Positions 11,744 through 25,739 are shown, numbered from the stretch's first letter. The stretch is 64,000 bases of DNA from Deroplatys truncata (GCA_030765065.1 CM060990.1:280453341-280517340), one strand, 5' to 3'. Notes: generated by a model not told the origin, from the letters alone. Numbers and translations are program-made.

Positions 11744-12435
11744 TATCACATCTGTCCTAGAAGTGACTTTGGAGTGTAGCGATGATGAGGATAGAGGGCA
11801 GAGACACATTGATAGCATGTACTGATTAAATGGTATATTTGGCTTGTTCAGAAAAGTGTGTTGCTGAGATATCTGGTTTGCAATAGTAGGGTTGATTCTA
11901 GTTACGAATTAAGCATGATGACATTAATCAAACTGCTATGAATATTCCCCATTGGACTTACCTATGTCAGCGGTAGGTCACCAAGGAGCAGAGGGACTGT
12001 CAAGACGATTCCCATGACGATTGACCAGGGAGACCCCGGAGAGCTCGAGCGCTTGCTTATATACCGTCTAGTTTCCTTTGGGGTCTCTCTATTATGCGGC
12101 GTTTACCATATATGGTACGCCACCGCCCTGGGTTTGCGCGAGTTTCCAGGGTTTTCCTTGAGACGGGTGATATCCCTTAGTTTGCGTGCTGTAACATTAT
12201 TCTATAAGTTCCATCCGGAAAATGATGTCACTGTAACGTCCACTGGACTACCATAGGATGTGGTAAGCCACTTATATCCTATCACGTACACAGCTTGACA
12301 AAGCTTAAGTAAGCTAAGAAAATATAAAACATAATTCCGTATAAATTCAGAAAGTTATGATAGGTTAAAGAAAGTATATCAATTAATCTGAAATAATTAA
12401 CACGATAATAAGCTCCTCTCTGACGTATCGTGACA
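11744..12435 (-). repeat. 3' LTR of the Gypsy-type element
   Basis: A direct repeat of 30,790-31,499. Landmarks shared by both copies are GACACATTGATAGCATGTAC, TTTACCATATATGGTA and the end GACGTATCGTGACA. Because the genes read on the minus strand, this left copy is the 3' LTR. The adjacent interior reads as a short purine-rich tract (TTCGGGGATA on the minus strand), a plausible polypurine tract. Confidence 0.85.
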
Positions 12436-13687
12436 TATCCCCGAATTTAATAAAAGTGTCCCCTGGAGCTTGGTTTAATAAAACAAGCAATAACAGCAAC
12501 AGAAAATTACATCTCCGCCAGGGAGGGTAACCAAACGCCTCAGTTTTAAAAGCAAATTCAAAGCAAGTACATATGTGTAGGTATAGGTTTCCTGTGGCAC
12601 CTATGTAACCAAGCACACCAGTAAAATATAATGACAAATGCACAATAACAAAAACACCATAGTGACACCCAGATATCGGTGTAATATAAAAGTACATCAT
12701 AGCACATGAAAACAAGTGAGAGAAAAAGTGAAGAAGCTCTAAAAACCAAAAAAGGGAGAGACCTAGAGGAAAGGGAAAGGAAAACCCTATCGCTAATCCC
12801 ACGGCGTGTGAAGAGGAAGTCCATCACATCTAGGAGCGAGCAGCAGTACGGAACTGTTTACTGCAGAAGAACACGCACGAGACAAAATTGAACTTTGCAA
12901 GTCCATTCATGCTGAACACAACTCAGACGGAGAGTCTTTGGTACGCAGCGCCTGGGCCAGTCACGATAACACACACTTCCGGCGGCAATTCAGCAGTTGC
13001 GGTTAGTCCAGGCAACACGAGAAGTCCAGCAGGAAGAACACACGGGGCACACAAGGGCGAAGTTCCATCATCCACTGGGGAATTTAGTATAGTTCTATCC
13101 AGGGAAACAGGCGTATATGGCACCGCGTACCGCTCGCCTAGGCGAAACCCTTCCACGCTGGGTACGTCTCGCGTGCAACGCTGCGGATGACGTTGGCAAC
13201 CAAAATCAAAGCATAACCATGGATTACGGACAGAGAGTAAACTTCAGGGGGATAGAAAAGTTGAAAGAAAGGAAAGTGGGAGGGAGAGAGGGAGAGAAAG
13301 GAAAAGGAAAAATAAACATACAAAAATAAAATAAAAGTAAAAGATGCTACCTCCAACCTTAAGTGAACATACGGTACGAAGTTTACACATAAGTGGTATA
13401 CAAAGCTAATATATATATAAAACATTGAACTTGACTAAAGGCTAATCGTTCCATGTCCCAAAAATGGTGAAACATTTCCAAAGCGGCATCGAGAGAACTT
13501 AAGCGGCCCATACCGTGGGTGGCATCAAAAACTGCTTGAAACAATTAATTATAATTTCAGGAAAGTTCAACATGGAATTGTAATCCAAAAGGAAAATATA
13601 GGTATGGAACATATCAGCTCATACCCAGCCTCCCATCTTAAGTGCTATACAGCTGTTTCACTTACGCCTATGAAACATGTATATACC
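12436..13687. other. Interior of the LTR element next to the 3' LTR, unassigned
   Basis: The stretch holds purine-rich tracts (12.70-12.79 and 13.25-13.33 kb) and a GC-richer block at about 12.9-13.2 kb. No protein domain is recognised. It may be 3' sequence of the LTR element or another decayed insertion. Confidence 0.35.
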
Positions 13688-15707
13688 GGGTGAGACTTTT
13701 CTTCCTGCGGATTGAGAAGCTATGCAGTCCCAGTGTTGTACAGACTATGCCTAAACAGTGTCCATTGAATCGCGTCGATCAATTACCGCCGAAATGATTG
13801 CTTTGTACCATGCACCGTGCAATGATTTGCACTCATAGTGCAACAGATGCGCGCTGGCCTTCAGCGCTGAAGGTCTCACGTTCAAATACTGTCATCTGAA
13901 GGTACTTTTTATGTTTAGTAAATTTAACGAGAACTGAAAGCTTGACATGGAAGTGTCGTTTCACTTAATTAGTTTAATTATGTGAATTTCATTAAAACAC
14001 AAATTCTTTCTTGTTAGAACATGCTTTAATGAACATCATCAACAAGTGCATATAACATGTAATTATAACTTGCAAAAATAAGGCATCATTAAATAATATT
14101 TTACTATTTAAAGCTATTCATTCATACTGAAGAAAGCCAATAAATTGTTCGGAGGGTTTACAAAATGCAGTACGTACATACAAAATAGATAACGTTTTCG
14201 AGTTCATATTATGATCGTTGTGAACCTCTCTGGTTCCCAAAGTAGTGCATTTAACCATGACCATGGTATCATGCCGGACCAACACAAAGATAAACCTTTA
14301 CAATTTAAAGTTTCCTCCATGTGGTTGTAATAGGTGTGCGAGCTGGCCACCATGCCAACGGATGCAAGATCTCAATCTAACCATCATCGCCAGTCTAACC
14401 CGGCGCAACATGGGCGGTGTAGTGTCAGGGCAAGCTGAGATGATGCGTTTCCTGAGCTGTTGAGGGGCCATTGGCCGCTCCTGGTAGACGATATTTTTAA
14501 GATAACTTCATAAGAAGAAATCTAATGGGGTTACATCTGATGAACGCGCTGGCCACCCTATTGGCCCATGCCGTCCGATCCAGCGCTCAGGGTAGGTGGA
14601 TCGAGATAAGCCGTTACACAACAGGCCGAATGAAATGATGCCCCATCATGTTGGTACCACATAGTTTGCCGGTTCTGTAACGGCACTTCATCCAGTAGGG
14701 TAGGCAGCTGGTGTTGTAGGTAGTAGATATAGCGATTCCCAGTGAGTTGGCCATCATAAAAATATGGGCCTATTAGATGATCATCGAATATACCAGCCCA
14801 AACGTTGAAACCCCATCGGACTTGTAAGACCGCCTCTCACATCCAATGTGCGTTTACAGTGCTCCAGTAATGCATGATGTGGCGGTTACATGGCCTGTGT
14901 TGTGGAACCTGCTTCGTCTGTAAATACCACAGTTGCCAAAAAATGTGGACCTTGTTCAGTTTGTCTTATGATCCACCTACCGAAAGGCACTTTCCTTACA
15001 CGGTCCGACTTCAGTAGCTCCTGGTGTAGTCAAAGGTGATACGGGTGAAACTCTGCATGATTTAGTATTCTCCACGCGGAAGATTGACTAATATTGAAAT
15101 GTCTGTTAATTTCCCTTGTACTACAAAGCGAATGTATGACCTAGTCAGTCACAGGATCTGTCGTTGCTTGGTCAGAGACAGGGTGATCTCTTCGTGGATT
15201 TGGTGTTTTGTGTTTCCCAACCCGCAAAAACGTGTCATCTCTTGGAAGTGTTCTGTGAAGCAGCCTCTGTTGGTATAGATGACGTGCCTCCGTTGCATTC
15301 TTCTGCGCTTCCCCGTATACTGACGGCATATCCAGATACTCTCTATTCGAAAACATTGTTCCATAGTGAGCACGAACGGCTGGAACTTCGTATTTATAGG
15401 CGAATTCACTTTCTAGTGCATTCGGAAAAAATCGTGATGTGCTAGAACGTTCTCGAAACATGAACAGAAATGAATAAAGAACTCATTTACTCGCAGGTGT
15501 GATCTGAACTTCCGACCTCCACCATGACCTTCCAGCCTGTTAACCATTGCGCTACTAGAGCACGTTAATAACGAGCACCACCGTAGTCATAATCAGCGGC
15601 AGGTGAGTGCGGTGTCAGCACCTGCATTTTGCATCGTCTGTAAAATGCAAGGTTACCTAGTTACCAATCCGCATGATGAGAAGACGCACGCAGTATATAT
15701 AATCCAA
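13688..15707 (-). mobile_element. IS630-superfamily transposon with DUF4817-type transposase, broken
   Basis: On the minus strand the N-terminal helix-turn-helix region is clear: FSNREYLDMPSVYGEAQKNA and LPRDDTFLRV, the pattern of DUF4817-domain transposases. The DDE part follows between 15.1 and 14.3 kb with FGRWIIRQTEQGPHF, WIGRHGPIGWPARSSD and TPLDFFLMK, in several frames with stops. The ends near 13,688 (CCGGGTGAGAC) and 15,707 have loosely similar inverted sequence, so the limits are approximate. It sits inside the LTR element and is therefore younger than it. It is dead: many stops and frame changes separate the transposase pieces. Confidence 0.65.
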
Positions 15708-18690
15708 ACTTTTCTATAAATATTATTTATATGTCAAAAATGTGAGATTTACTATACAATCTCTGAATGTAAAAGAAAGAAAAAAACAAAAAATTCAAGT
15801 ATTTACCAATAGGTTAAACACAAGAAGTATTTACAGAAGCCTTATTAAGAGGGCGTGGCAAAACGTGTGATAAGGCAAGAGGTCTCGGCAAGGTATACGA
15901 GTTTTCACCGGGTTGAAGAGTCTCATGCATATGAATAGTGGATATGGGTGAGGAGTTGACACTGGTACAGACACCGGAGCGGGTACATCATCATACTCAC
16001 GCCGAGTGTGGGAAACGTTGGGGAAAGTGGATCAGTACAGGTTAACCCCGCCGATCATGGCGCAATATTATGCCAACATATTGGAAGCAGGCCATTAGAT
16101 ATCGCCAGCCAAATTAAGTACACAACAATTAATACATTCATAACAAACAATATGCCCAGAAATGACATGGTGATCACAGTTGAATGGTCCCAAGGATGCC
16201 AATTAAAGTTACAACATTAAACTAAGGATGTAAACGTAGGGGAAGCCACTGAATAATAAGACGGTAAAATAATAGTCTCAATAGAGGACCACGGGACTGG
16301 AATCAGGCGTCTAATATCCACCGTCATTGGAGTGGTGGGAAAGCATAGTCTGGGGAATGAAAAGAAACAATGTGAAGCAATCGCGTTACATCTGCAGAGC
16401 AGACGTACTCTGTATGCGCCTATCTCACTTTGCAAGTAAAACGTGCGCTCGAAAGTAGGGCATTGCACATGATACGAACGCACATGCGTCAACACAAAAC
16501 TGAAGGCATCCAATGGCGACACCATAGGTTTGGTGGTAGGTTTGTAGGTCATAAGACAAGTCTTAGACAAACTGAATGCGGACGTCCCTTGAAAAATGTC
16601 TATAGCACAAGAAGTAAACAAAGCTAGGACGCCATATGCCGTGGTGACCAAGCAAAGGCTAGATTTGGAAATATCGCACTGCGGCAAAAACACACGAATC
16701 TTTCTCGGGGAGCATAATATTGCCGGAGCCCGGCCCTACAAATTAATCATGGGTTTGTGTTGAGAAAGCAAATGGTGTGGGAACAAAATATCGTCCCACT
16801 ACCTCTTGAACGTCCCTTCGCACAAGTGGAATTTGCAGACCTACTATAATATATTGCGCAGAAAACAGTCAGTTAACAACAGGTGCTGAGTAATATTTAC
16901 CAATGTCATCCTTACTCCAAACTACCCTATAGCTGGTGTTATTATGGACAACTGTATCCAACGTCTACCCAACAGGTTCGGTGTTATGACAAAGGGGTTC
17001 AAATGACGTTATATACACGCTCTGTATAACCACTCAGAGCAGCCCTTTTGAAATAACAATTCGAAAAAAGGACCTGCGCCGGAATAGCGCAAAGCCATGG
17101 CATCCTGGAGGCTAAGAACGTTGTCACAAAAAGTTGTGCTGACCACTGTTATAAAATAATTATATTGGTGAGCTTCTGTCAAACATTGTGCATGGTTGCA
17201 TCCCAGATAAGCGTGTTATTTACACGTTGTTTATCGGCGAATTGAAATTATGACCCAAACATAGAACCGTTACCCTGTAAGGGGTCATTAAGTGATCGAA
17301 ATAAAGAAAAATACTCATCTTGAATATTTTTAAAACCAGACGCCAACCAGTTACAAAATGCAGAAGTGCTCATATTAATCTTACAAAAAGCATATAGAGG
17401 GTTATAAGTCCAACATTGTGCCGCAAGAGACAATACTGGCACAAGCTTTCATAAAACGTCATGTTAGGTAAAACATAAAAGTCTCCTCCAGCTATCACTT
17501 CAATTGGTGGTTTTTCCAAGGTTCTTTCAGATACATTAGGGATTGTCAGGGACAGAAAAACACCAAGTACTATTGTTGCGAAAGCACCCATTACTCGTTA
17601 CTCCACTAATGTAGCTACCAAAACTAATCAGCGCAGTTCAACTAGTTTATGTGTCCCGGGATTTTAAAAAAACACAAATTGCTTATTTTCATACAATTCA
17701 CGCAGGAGCGTCCAGCGCCTTCCTGCACAAAAAAAAACTTGAAGCAAACCCTGTACTATAATCGCAGCAGATTATCTCCTGATGGACCTCACGGTACACC
17801 CACCAAAACAAAATAACCCGTATATATCTTTAAGGTATAAAAATCACTAACAAAATCATTCGAACCATAGGCTATCGTTCATGGGACCCCGCGGTCTAAT
17901 CATGAAAGAAATGTAGGGGAGCCTCACGGTACATCCTTAGACAAAGGTCGTATACGTTACACAGTATCAAACGATAACGAGTTGAACACTGACATCCCCT
18001 AGGTATTAACAAAGTTAGACAAATCAGCTGATATATCTACATATGCATTATAAAGCGAGATAATTTCCTCTTATATCTAACATTACACTAGTGACCCAGA
18101 GAATATTATAGCTCATTCTTATCTAAAGACAAGAACAGGACGTGATAGGTAAGCCACTTCCGGAAAAATTCCAGGAGATAAACAAAACAAGTAGCAACAC
18201 TGACGTGAACAGAAAGTAGAATAATGATATTACCAAATTAATCAGAATTCAAGCCAGAACGTCTTATTGTATTATATCCAAAAGTGCGGGCGGTACCCGA
18301 CGTGCGGCAACCGATGGTGTGGTCAAAAGTAGGACAACTCTGGTCCCCATACCTTCAACGTCCCCTGCTTCCGGCGCAACTGTAGTCTGATCCACTGTAT
18401 ATCTGCAAGCATAACTTAAAGGAGCGATAAGCAACTAGGCCTATGAAAAAAAGAACGCTTACAGCAAATAAAACAACAAATCCATCGTACACTGTATCCG
18501 GCACTCTTACGTCAGCAGCAATGTCCGATATCCTACTGACGACTAAGAGCTCCGGGTGTCAAAATAAAATAACGCCAACAACAATAGTTGGCAAAAAAGT
18601 CCATAAAAGTAACAGATGTGCCATTGGGGAGGAGCCTTGCATCTCCGAAGTAGTTGTTACGAATGTGGTGTAAGACTTTTGAGACAAATT
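15708..18690. other. Interior of the LTR element, mostly unassigned
   Basis: No reliable domain was found. A 73-codon minus-strand frame at 17,370-17,591 starts with a signal-peptide-like hydrophobic segment (MGAFATIVLGVFLSL). It may belong to an envelope-type gene, but this is weak. The rest consists of short open frames in both strands without recognisable content. Confidence 0.35.
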
Positions 18691-20255
18691 AAGGTGCGAC
18701 AACTCCATAGACCAATTGGTGATTAGACATTGGGAAAGGTTGGCAAAGGTCAGGTGTCCCAAACTGGCGAAAGGGGAAATGTTTAAACAAGCCAGAGTGG
18801 GCCAACCTGCTGGTATTGAATGAAGGTTTCGGGGGGTGGGGGGGCGACAGGGAAATCAAAACACGGAAAGCGCTTTGGTATGTGAACCACACGGCCTAAT
18901 TGTAATTTACAGGAACAAGGCAAAGTAACTTGTAAAGCACCCCCGTCGTCCGTAGGCAAATTTGGGATCAAATGTGTAAAATTATTAGAAATGAATTCTA
19001 TCGGTTAGAGTAGGTGGTTGATAACGTAGGTATCCCGCGCTACCTCTGTAATCAGCATCTTATCAGCAGCATGGCATTGGAAACGGAAATACTCATTCAT
19101 TTCTGTGACTGTTAGTCCCTGCAACATTTTGGTAGCGCAAATCGCACTAAACAACAAATCATTACTAAAGCGAGGAATGTAATACAATCCGGTTTTGAAC
19201 AGCTAACATTTCTGCATCGGCACTCCCGTTATTAGACGTACCTGATCACCACTAACCGCCAAATAGGTAGGCTCATTTATTATAATACAAGTGGCGGATC
19301 CCCAAACCAAAGGTGTCGTAAGACAATGATAAATATCCCACTGCCTCCTTTTTCTTACACAGGAATCTTGATAGCAATCATAATGTACGTTTTACTAAAT
19401 GAACGCGATGTAACTTCCAACTCGAAATAACGGTGTATATCCGTTACATCGATAATCAGTTCGAAGGAAGTATTCCTTATGCTTCGTTTTAGGCTATTTA
19501 CTTCATACTCAAAGATTTCCGAAGAGATAATGGACAAAAGAAGAAGATGATTCCTACACCGTAACATGGCATCCATCTGTTTAACGAAAAGCGCCATGTG
19601 AACCGATCACTGGGTATTTTGTAAAATTTCCCACAATGATAAGTACTGATGATCGAACACCGCCTCCACCTGACGTCACAAAATGCTAAAACTGAGGTCA
19701 GATCCATTAATTACCTAGGATAGTCTGTCATTGATTTTGCCAAAATATTGGGTAATTTTCTCGCTATAATCATTTAATGTTTCCTTTGTGACCGCAAACC
19801 ATGCATGGTCTTGAGTAACGACACGTTCCAGTGCCCTAAATTGATCTAATAGTTGCTTATCAGTAGTCGGAGGAGAGCTTCCACCTACCGAGCGAGGAGC
19901 CGTCAGATGTTCGCTATCAGCCCTCTAGCGTTGCACCTTAAATGCAGGTTGAATAGAGGCTTGATAGTTGATTTGCAATCGTCTCATGGCCCCTTCCATG
20001 GCGATCCACACGGGCCTACCAGAAAAATCTTCCACGCTGACGCCAGATATCATAACCATGAACAAATGGGGCAGATATGGAGTAATGACATCTGTAAATG
20101 GTGTGTACAAAAGAGTAATAATAAAATATCGCTGTATATGAAAAATAAAAAGTGATAAACAAAAATGAAAGAAAATAACACAAAGGAGAGAGATAGGAAG
20201 AAAAAAGTTATATAAACAAAAGGTCAGCAAAAAGGTACCTGGACGTCCCGTCACT
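18690..20255 (-). mobile_element. env-like region of the LTR element (fossil)
   Basis: Minus-strand frames contain pieces in the order expected of insect F-type envelope proteins. First comes a heptad-rich stretch (LERVVTQDHAWFAV and following). Next come segments resembling TYLAVSGDQVRLI and FRFQCHAADKMLITEV, then a cysteine-rich piece with VTLPCSCKLQL followed by HIPKRFPC. In baculovirus F and errantivirus Env the last pattern (a PC-x-C cluster and then another PC) lies in the ectodomain before the membrane anchor. The position 3' of pol on the same strand fits an env gene. The match rests on pattern resemblance by eye, the region is badly broken, and nothing suggests a working product. Confidence 0.5.
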
Positions 20256-23200
20256 TAAAATGACGCTAAAGTGACCCAGCAGTAAACGGGTGAGCTAACC
20301 ACGAATAATCGGATGTATGAAAAAGTAGGAATACGGTTGAATAAAAAACAGAAGAGAAAACATTATAGGTTATTGGCTTATTTAGGGTTATATCAAATTT
20401 AACTGTATTTATTAGGGATTCAAACCAAAGCTGAAATACCCCTACGAAAACGAGGGAAAATTGAGGAAAACTGGTAAATACACCAATAACAGACACGAGC
20501 ACAAGAAAAAAAAAGAAAAACTCGGCAACCGGAAATAGGTGCAGTAACGGTACTTATGGTGTCTTGGAGGTGGTTACCGGAGCAACGTTGTGAGTAAGTA
20601 GGGGAAAGGTGAAGAAGAAGAAAAATAAGAATACAAAAATTATGTTGTAATTCACCAAGAAACTACAGAAAAATCCCAAAAGGATTTCTGTGAATACGGG
20701 TATATATACAATGCATTCCCACGTACGTGCGTAATCAGCATTACAGAGGGATCCGAGTAGCGCTAATATAATGGACCGCGCCATTATAGAAATGCTGGCC
20801 TCCTGGGTAATCAGAGTGAGGCAATTAATGGAGCATCTGTGCGCCCATGAGGTAGCAATTGAGACCGTACTGCGCCGTGAAGATTTAGTGGCAGCTATTC
20901 CTTTTTTATGAACGCCTTGTCCGGGGCTACCAAATCCCGATGCTGCCAAGAGACCTGGAGAAGAGGTTCTTTCCGAACCTAAGAGGCAGCAAGAGGAACC
21001 AATGCAGCACTGGTAAGTGTCGAATCAGGTAAATCAATTCATACTTGGGATGGGAGGAAAAGGTATAACCAGGTGACTAACACATTTATAGGTCAATTGT
21101 TAGGATTTACAGCGCCAACACGTGGGGTGGCTATGTATGGTGCTCTCCCGAGATGCAAGGGCCCCATGGATGCGGAGGACAGTCACCCGGAGGGGCCTGA
21201 GGCCGCGTAGATGCACTCTGAAGGTAAGCGAATAATAAGGACTAAGGCGCTTGTAGCCTCGCTTTTTCCCCCTTTGTAAAGGCCCTTTAAACTTGAAAAT
21301 GCATTAAACAAGGTAGCAAACGCAAAGTTCATAAAGTCATTAAAACGTAAAATCCGAAATGGAGTAATGAACAGGAGACCCAAATTAAACATAGAAATAA
21401 ATTTCAGTATGTGTGAGAGGGAAAGAAAAGGATAACAAAAGAAAACAAAACCTTAATTTGCTCAAAATAAAAAGTCAATGCTTAACAAGGGTACATACAC
21501 ATGCATCCCAGTAAGCATTTAAGCACCAAACGAGGTTTTTTTCTGATTCCTATTACAGAACCTTGTACCACAACGAAGGCGTCTAAGGACCAGGCAGTGT
21601 ATGCCTTGGCTGATGCAAATGTGTGTGTGTAAACGTGTATGTGTAAAAAAATAAAATACGAAAGGCAAAACTCGTTATTCATGTTGTAAATACTTGAAAA
21701 CAACCTTCAGTTCATATTTCCTCAAGTTAGATATTAAAAATGGGTAATGACAGAGGGGATCATACAAATCGAAACGCACCAAAAATAAATACGATAGAAA
21801 CAGTATTTAATGATATCCCGAAATAGCACGCATGATGGTACAATCTTGGCATGGAAATAAAAGTTTTCCTATGTAGCCGTTTTCACCAGATAACGAACTT
21901 CTGGGATGAACTCCAAGGGTCCAGAGAAAGAAACCTGCATCAGTTGTAAAAGAGGCCGTCTGGGGGACAGCTGGAAGCAGATGCGGATAGAACTGCCCCC
22001 TCAGACCTAAAATGAAAGTAGGCGAATACATATTTATATTGACATAGAGAACGAAAACTGATAACTTCGTAAAGAAAATGCAACCAGAAGGAAAATGTTA
22101 AAGAGTGTGGGGGTAACTACAGAGGAAATAGGAACTGATTTATAGAAACAGGTGTACTATGAACCAAACAAATGAAATTTTCATGGATACAGTACATATC
22201 ATAGGATCTAAAATATGAAATTATCGCGAATGGTGCTTACAAAACGGAGGCAGTTAACAAGTAGCCTGGTGCAGATGTGTGTTACACCATGACAAAATAA
22301 AAGAAAATGAGCTGTGTTGTAAATAAAACGCATAAATAACCGTCACCTTAGGCTCAAGTTTTTGGTGATGTATGATGAAGCTTAACGCAAAAGCTATTGC
22401 TTACTAAAACTAAGAGAGTACATCAGAGAGGCTGATTAAGCAGTGTTGTGCTGAAATACCCTCTTGATTCATTAGTAATTCAAATGTTAGTAGAAAACAC
22501 ATAGGAAAGCTAACATAAAAGATAGAATATCCCTGATTTGTTTGTGTGATGAACTAGACCACATTTCTCCTGTGTTGTATATTATTGGCCGTCGAAAACA
22601 ATTAATTCCACTATAACAACTATATGCCAAAGTTTGAAATTTCCATGGTTTTTTCCATATTTTTCTTTTTGGGGGAGGGACATGTAAAGAAAAGGATGTA
22701 GTGCTCCACATAGCAATCAGCTCTTAAAAGCTGTAACTATAACTTAAAGCTTTACAACTTCCCTATGCACCTATAAAAGTAGCAGTAAGATAGTTCTTGC
22801 AAATGTGTTGTCCGGATTAATATGAAGGGGTTGTGAATAAGCGTTTGGAAAAATAGTGTGTAGAAAAATAGAGAAAGGCCTATAAGTGCAACAGATTATT
22901 CCTTTTTTAAACGTAGGAAGCCTAGTAGCATAAACGGAAAACTAGAGAGAAAAACCCGGCTACAGTAACTTTATTGACGTGCTAAATGTTGCCACATTCC
23001 AAGAGGAAGTAAAATTAAACGATTATTAAATTTTAGCTCACTTATTAAAATCTGGAGAGAAGGAAATATACATTAACATTAGATCACAACAGCTATCACT
23101 AATAATAGTGAATAAGACACCATATGGACTGGTGGTTTCTTGCCTAGTGCTAGTAATGATACGCTTTCGGCTTAAAATCACTGCCGGTTACCAGTGATAG

Positions 23201-23471
23201 GCAAGGGGGTGTGGAGGGGAGGGAAACACATCAAATATCATACGCTGAGATGTATGCGATAAAAAAATACTTGGGAGATCATTGCCGCCCCTCCGTAAAT
23301 AATTATGTTTGGCTTGTCACTCAATATTCAGCTGAAATGTTATCCACATGACATAAGTATATTTATGCACTGTTCCTTCTCAATGGAACGTGTACTTAGG
23401 CGCTAATTACACTGCCCTTTCATAATACATCCTTAACCCAAACAATATTAGTTCAACTGTTTATATATATT
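20256..23471. other. Interior of the LTR element between env-like and pol regions, unassigned
   Basis: About 3.2 kb with no recognised domain on either strand. It is probably a mixture of LTR-element sequence and further decayed insertions, because an element of this family should have pol and env adjacent. Confidence 0.35.
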
Positions 23472-25306
23472 CAAGATGAATCACCTAAAACTTGCACAGC
23501 AAATATTTCGGAAATGGAAAGTACTATTGATGTGTAGTTTTCACAGGATTGATTGGTAGTCAGGGGTTCGTACATTTAGCCTATAAATATATTTTAATAA
23601 TACTACGAAAGTGTATTTTTTGAGCAAACATACAATTTTTAAATGGAACAATGCCTAGTTACATCAACAGAATAAAGGTAGGATAAATTAGAATGTCAGT
23701 AGCGCTTGTTGCAGGATTCTAGTGCAAGTGGTTTACGAGAAATCTTATTTTGAAGCTTTTACCTACCGACACTTGTACAACCTGTGGTAGCACAAACTAA
23801 AGAAAAACAAAAGGGAATTACAATACTTCTGTGGATTCTTACAAGTAAAGGGAACATAGCCCTTCAAAGGTTGTAGTCAAACTGACCACCGGCAGACTCA
23901 ATACACACTTTCAGTCTGCTATGGAAAGACTGCTGCACACGTTCTAGCTTTTTAGCGGAAATTTCAGAGCAGGCAGCAGTAATACGTCGTTTCATATCGT
24001 CTGTTGTAGTTGGTACAGCCTTGTAGACAGCCCGGTGAACGGGCCGGCCAAGGTACAGGTTCCCTTCGTCCAATCCAACGATTTGAAAACAATCCGTTAA
24101 AACAAGCTGTAGCACTTCGTGCACTATGGGCTGGACAGCCATCATGTTGGTATCACAAGTACCTCCTAGTCCGCAAAGGAACTTCTTCTAGCATCTGTGG
24201 CAGATGATCTGTCAGGAGACTGCGATACTTGTACGAGTTAATTGTTCCTTCTATGAACAAAGGACCTTTGAGCTGATAGTTCACTATCCCACACCACACG
24301 TTTAAACTCCATGGACGCTGACGTTTCACCTTGCGAAACCAACGGGGATTGTCAACAGACCAATAGTGTATGTTTCTGCGGTTTACCTGGCCATGATTAG
24401 TAAGTATTGCCTCATCACTAAACAAGTTGCATGATGAATCTGGAGTCTTAATGCCAATGTACAAAAGTTAACACGATTCCCAAAATCGCTTCCATGCAGC
24501 TCTTAATGGAAAGAGATGTGACAGGGATGGAACCTGTGTCGATGGAGAATGCGTAGTACACTTACCTGAATTATGCCGCTTCCACGTACGATTGTGCGTG
24601 AACTAATTTGCGGATCTACTGCAACGACAGCTAAAACATTAATTTCTGCCTCTTCTCCAGTCAATTGTTTGTTTCTGTTACGTTTTCTAGATGTTGCAGT
24701 ACCACTTTCACGTAATTGGTTGAAGAGGTTGATAAATAATTGCCGAGATGGTTGACGTCTATTGGGATACGTTTCCGCATACACCGTACAGGAACGAACT
24801 GCATTCTTCATACAGTCTCCATACACCATGAGCGTGTCGGCTTTTTCTGCATTAGTAAACCCCATCTTCCACTCACGACTTACTGCTTGAACTGTCACAA
24901 ACTAACTGACCAGAAAGTCGCAATGCGACCAATGAACAGAAACACAATGCAAACAAACATAACAACGTCGTACCTAGCAACTAAGCAGGTTGAATTTGAC
25001 AAACAATTGTCGGGGTGGAAACTTTTCAAAATACGATTTCTCGTAAACCACTTGCACTAGAATCCTGCGACAAAGACCATTGGCATTCTAATTTACCCTA
25101 CCTTTATTCTGTTGATGTAACTAGGCATTGTTCCATTTAAAAATTTTATGTTGCTAAAAAAATACACTTTCTCAGTATTATTAAAATCTGTTTATAAACT
25201 AAATGTACGAGCCCCTGACTACCAATCAATACTGTGAAAATTGCACATCAATAGCGCTTTCCATTTCCGGAACATTTGCTTTGCAAGTTTTAGGTGATTC
25301 ACCCTG
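23472..25306 (-). mobile_element. IS630-superfamily transposon with long inverted repeats and DUF4817-type transposase, broken
   Basis: Inverted repeats of about 280 bp bound the element: the right end reads CAGGGTGAATCACC outward-in, and the left reads CAAGATGAATCACC. They continue through CCTAGTTACATCAACAG and TTTACGAGAAAT. The minus-strand transposase has an N-terminal FTNAEKADTLMVYGDCMKNA and YPNRRQPSRQLFINLFNQLRE, then FSDEAILTNHGQVNRRN with the first catalytic Asp, KGPLFIEGTINS, and a frame-shifted QHDGCPAHSA block. The segment that should hold the third catalytic residue is deleted between WPARSP and the C-terminal ITAACSEI. It is therefore dead. It lies inside the LTR element, between its pol and env regions. 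The target duplication is unclear because of flanking TA repeats. Confidence 0.75.
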
Positions 25307-25316
25307 TGTGTTTGTG

Positions 25317-25318
<2 letters not shown>

Positions 25319-25357
<39 letters not shown>
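25319..25357. repeat. (TA)n microsatellite
   Basis: About 19 uninterrupted TA units directly beside the right end of the IS630-type transposon, likely grown from its TA target. Confidence 0.9.
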
Positions 25358-25359
<2 letters not shown>

Positions 25360-25611
25360 AATGTATATGGCCGCCTTTTTACAAATACTAATATAGATTT
25401 CCAGTCAAAAGTAACAAAGTTTACTAATTAACAGTATATTTAGATAAGCAGCATTAAAGTGAGATAAGAGACTTCAATAGGTAGTAATGTCATAGTGACC
25501 CATAGATGAATAGTGAAGTATATTAAGGGCATAATAAGAGTTGACATGCTAAATTCTGCACTGATATACAATTGATAAGTTTTTGCTTCTTTTGTTTTTT
25601 CGTTTTTCTCC

Positions 25612-25634
25612 CTCTCTCTCTCTCTCTCTCTCTT
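25612..25634. repeat. (CT)n microsatellite
   Basis: A run of about eleven CT units in the 3' flank of the integrase region of the LTR element. Confidence 0.85.
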
Positions 25635-25739
25635 AAATAGTTACTTTTATTCCTGTTGCGTCATTGGGTTCAATGGTGTCACCTGCAATGCCCGCGTACT
25701 TCTATAACAACGCGGTTTTTTTCTTTTAGTTCACTTAAT

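Noticed and set aside
12014-12256. 80-codon plus-strand frame
   Set aside because: It lies wholly within the 3' LTR, and its counterpart in the other LTR does not keep the frame.
16217-16693. 158-codon minus-strand frame in the LTR-element interior
   Set aside because: No domain, poor complexity pattern and no conserved motif; it is probably a chance frame in decayed DNA.
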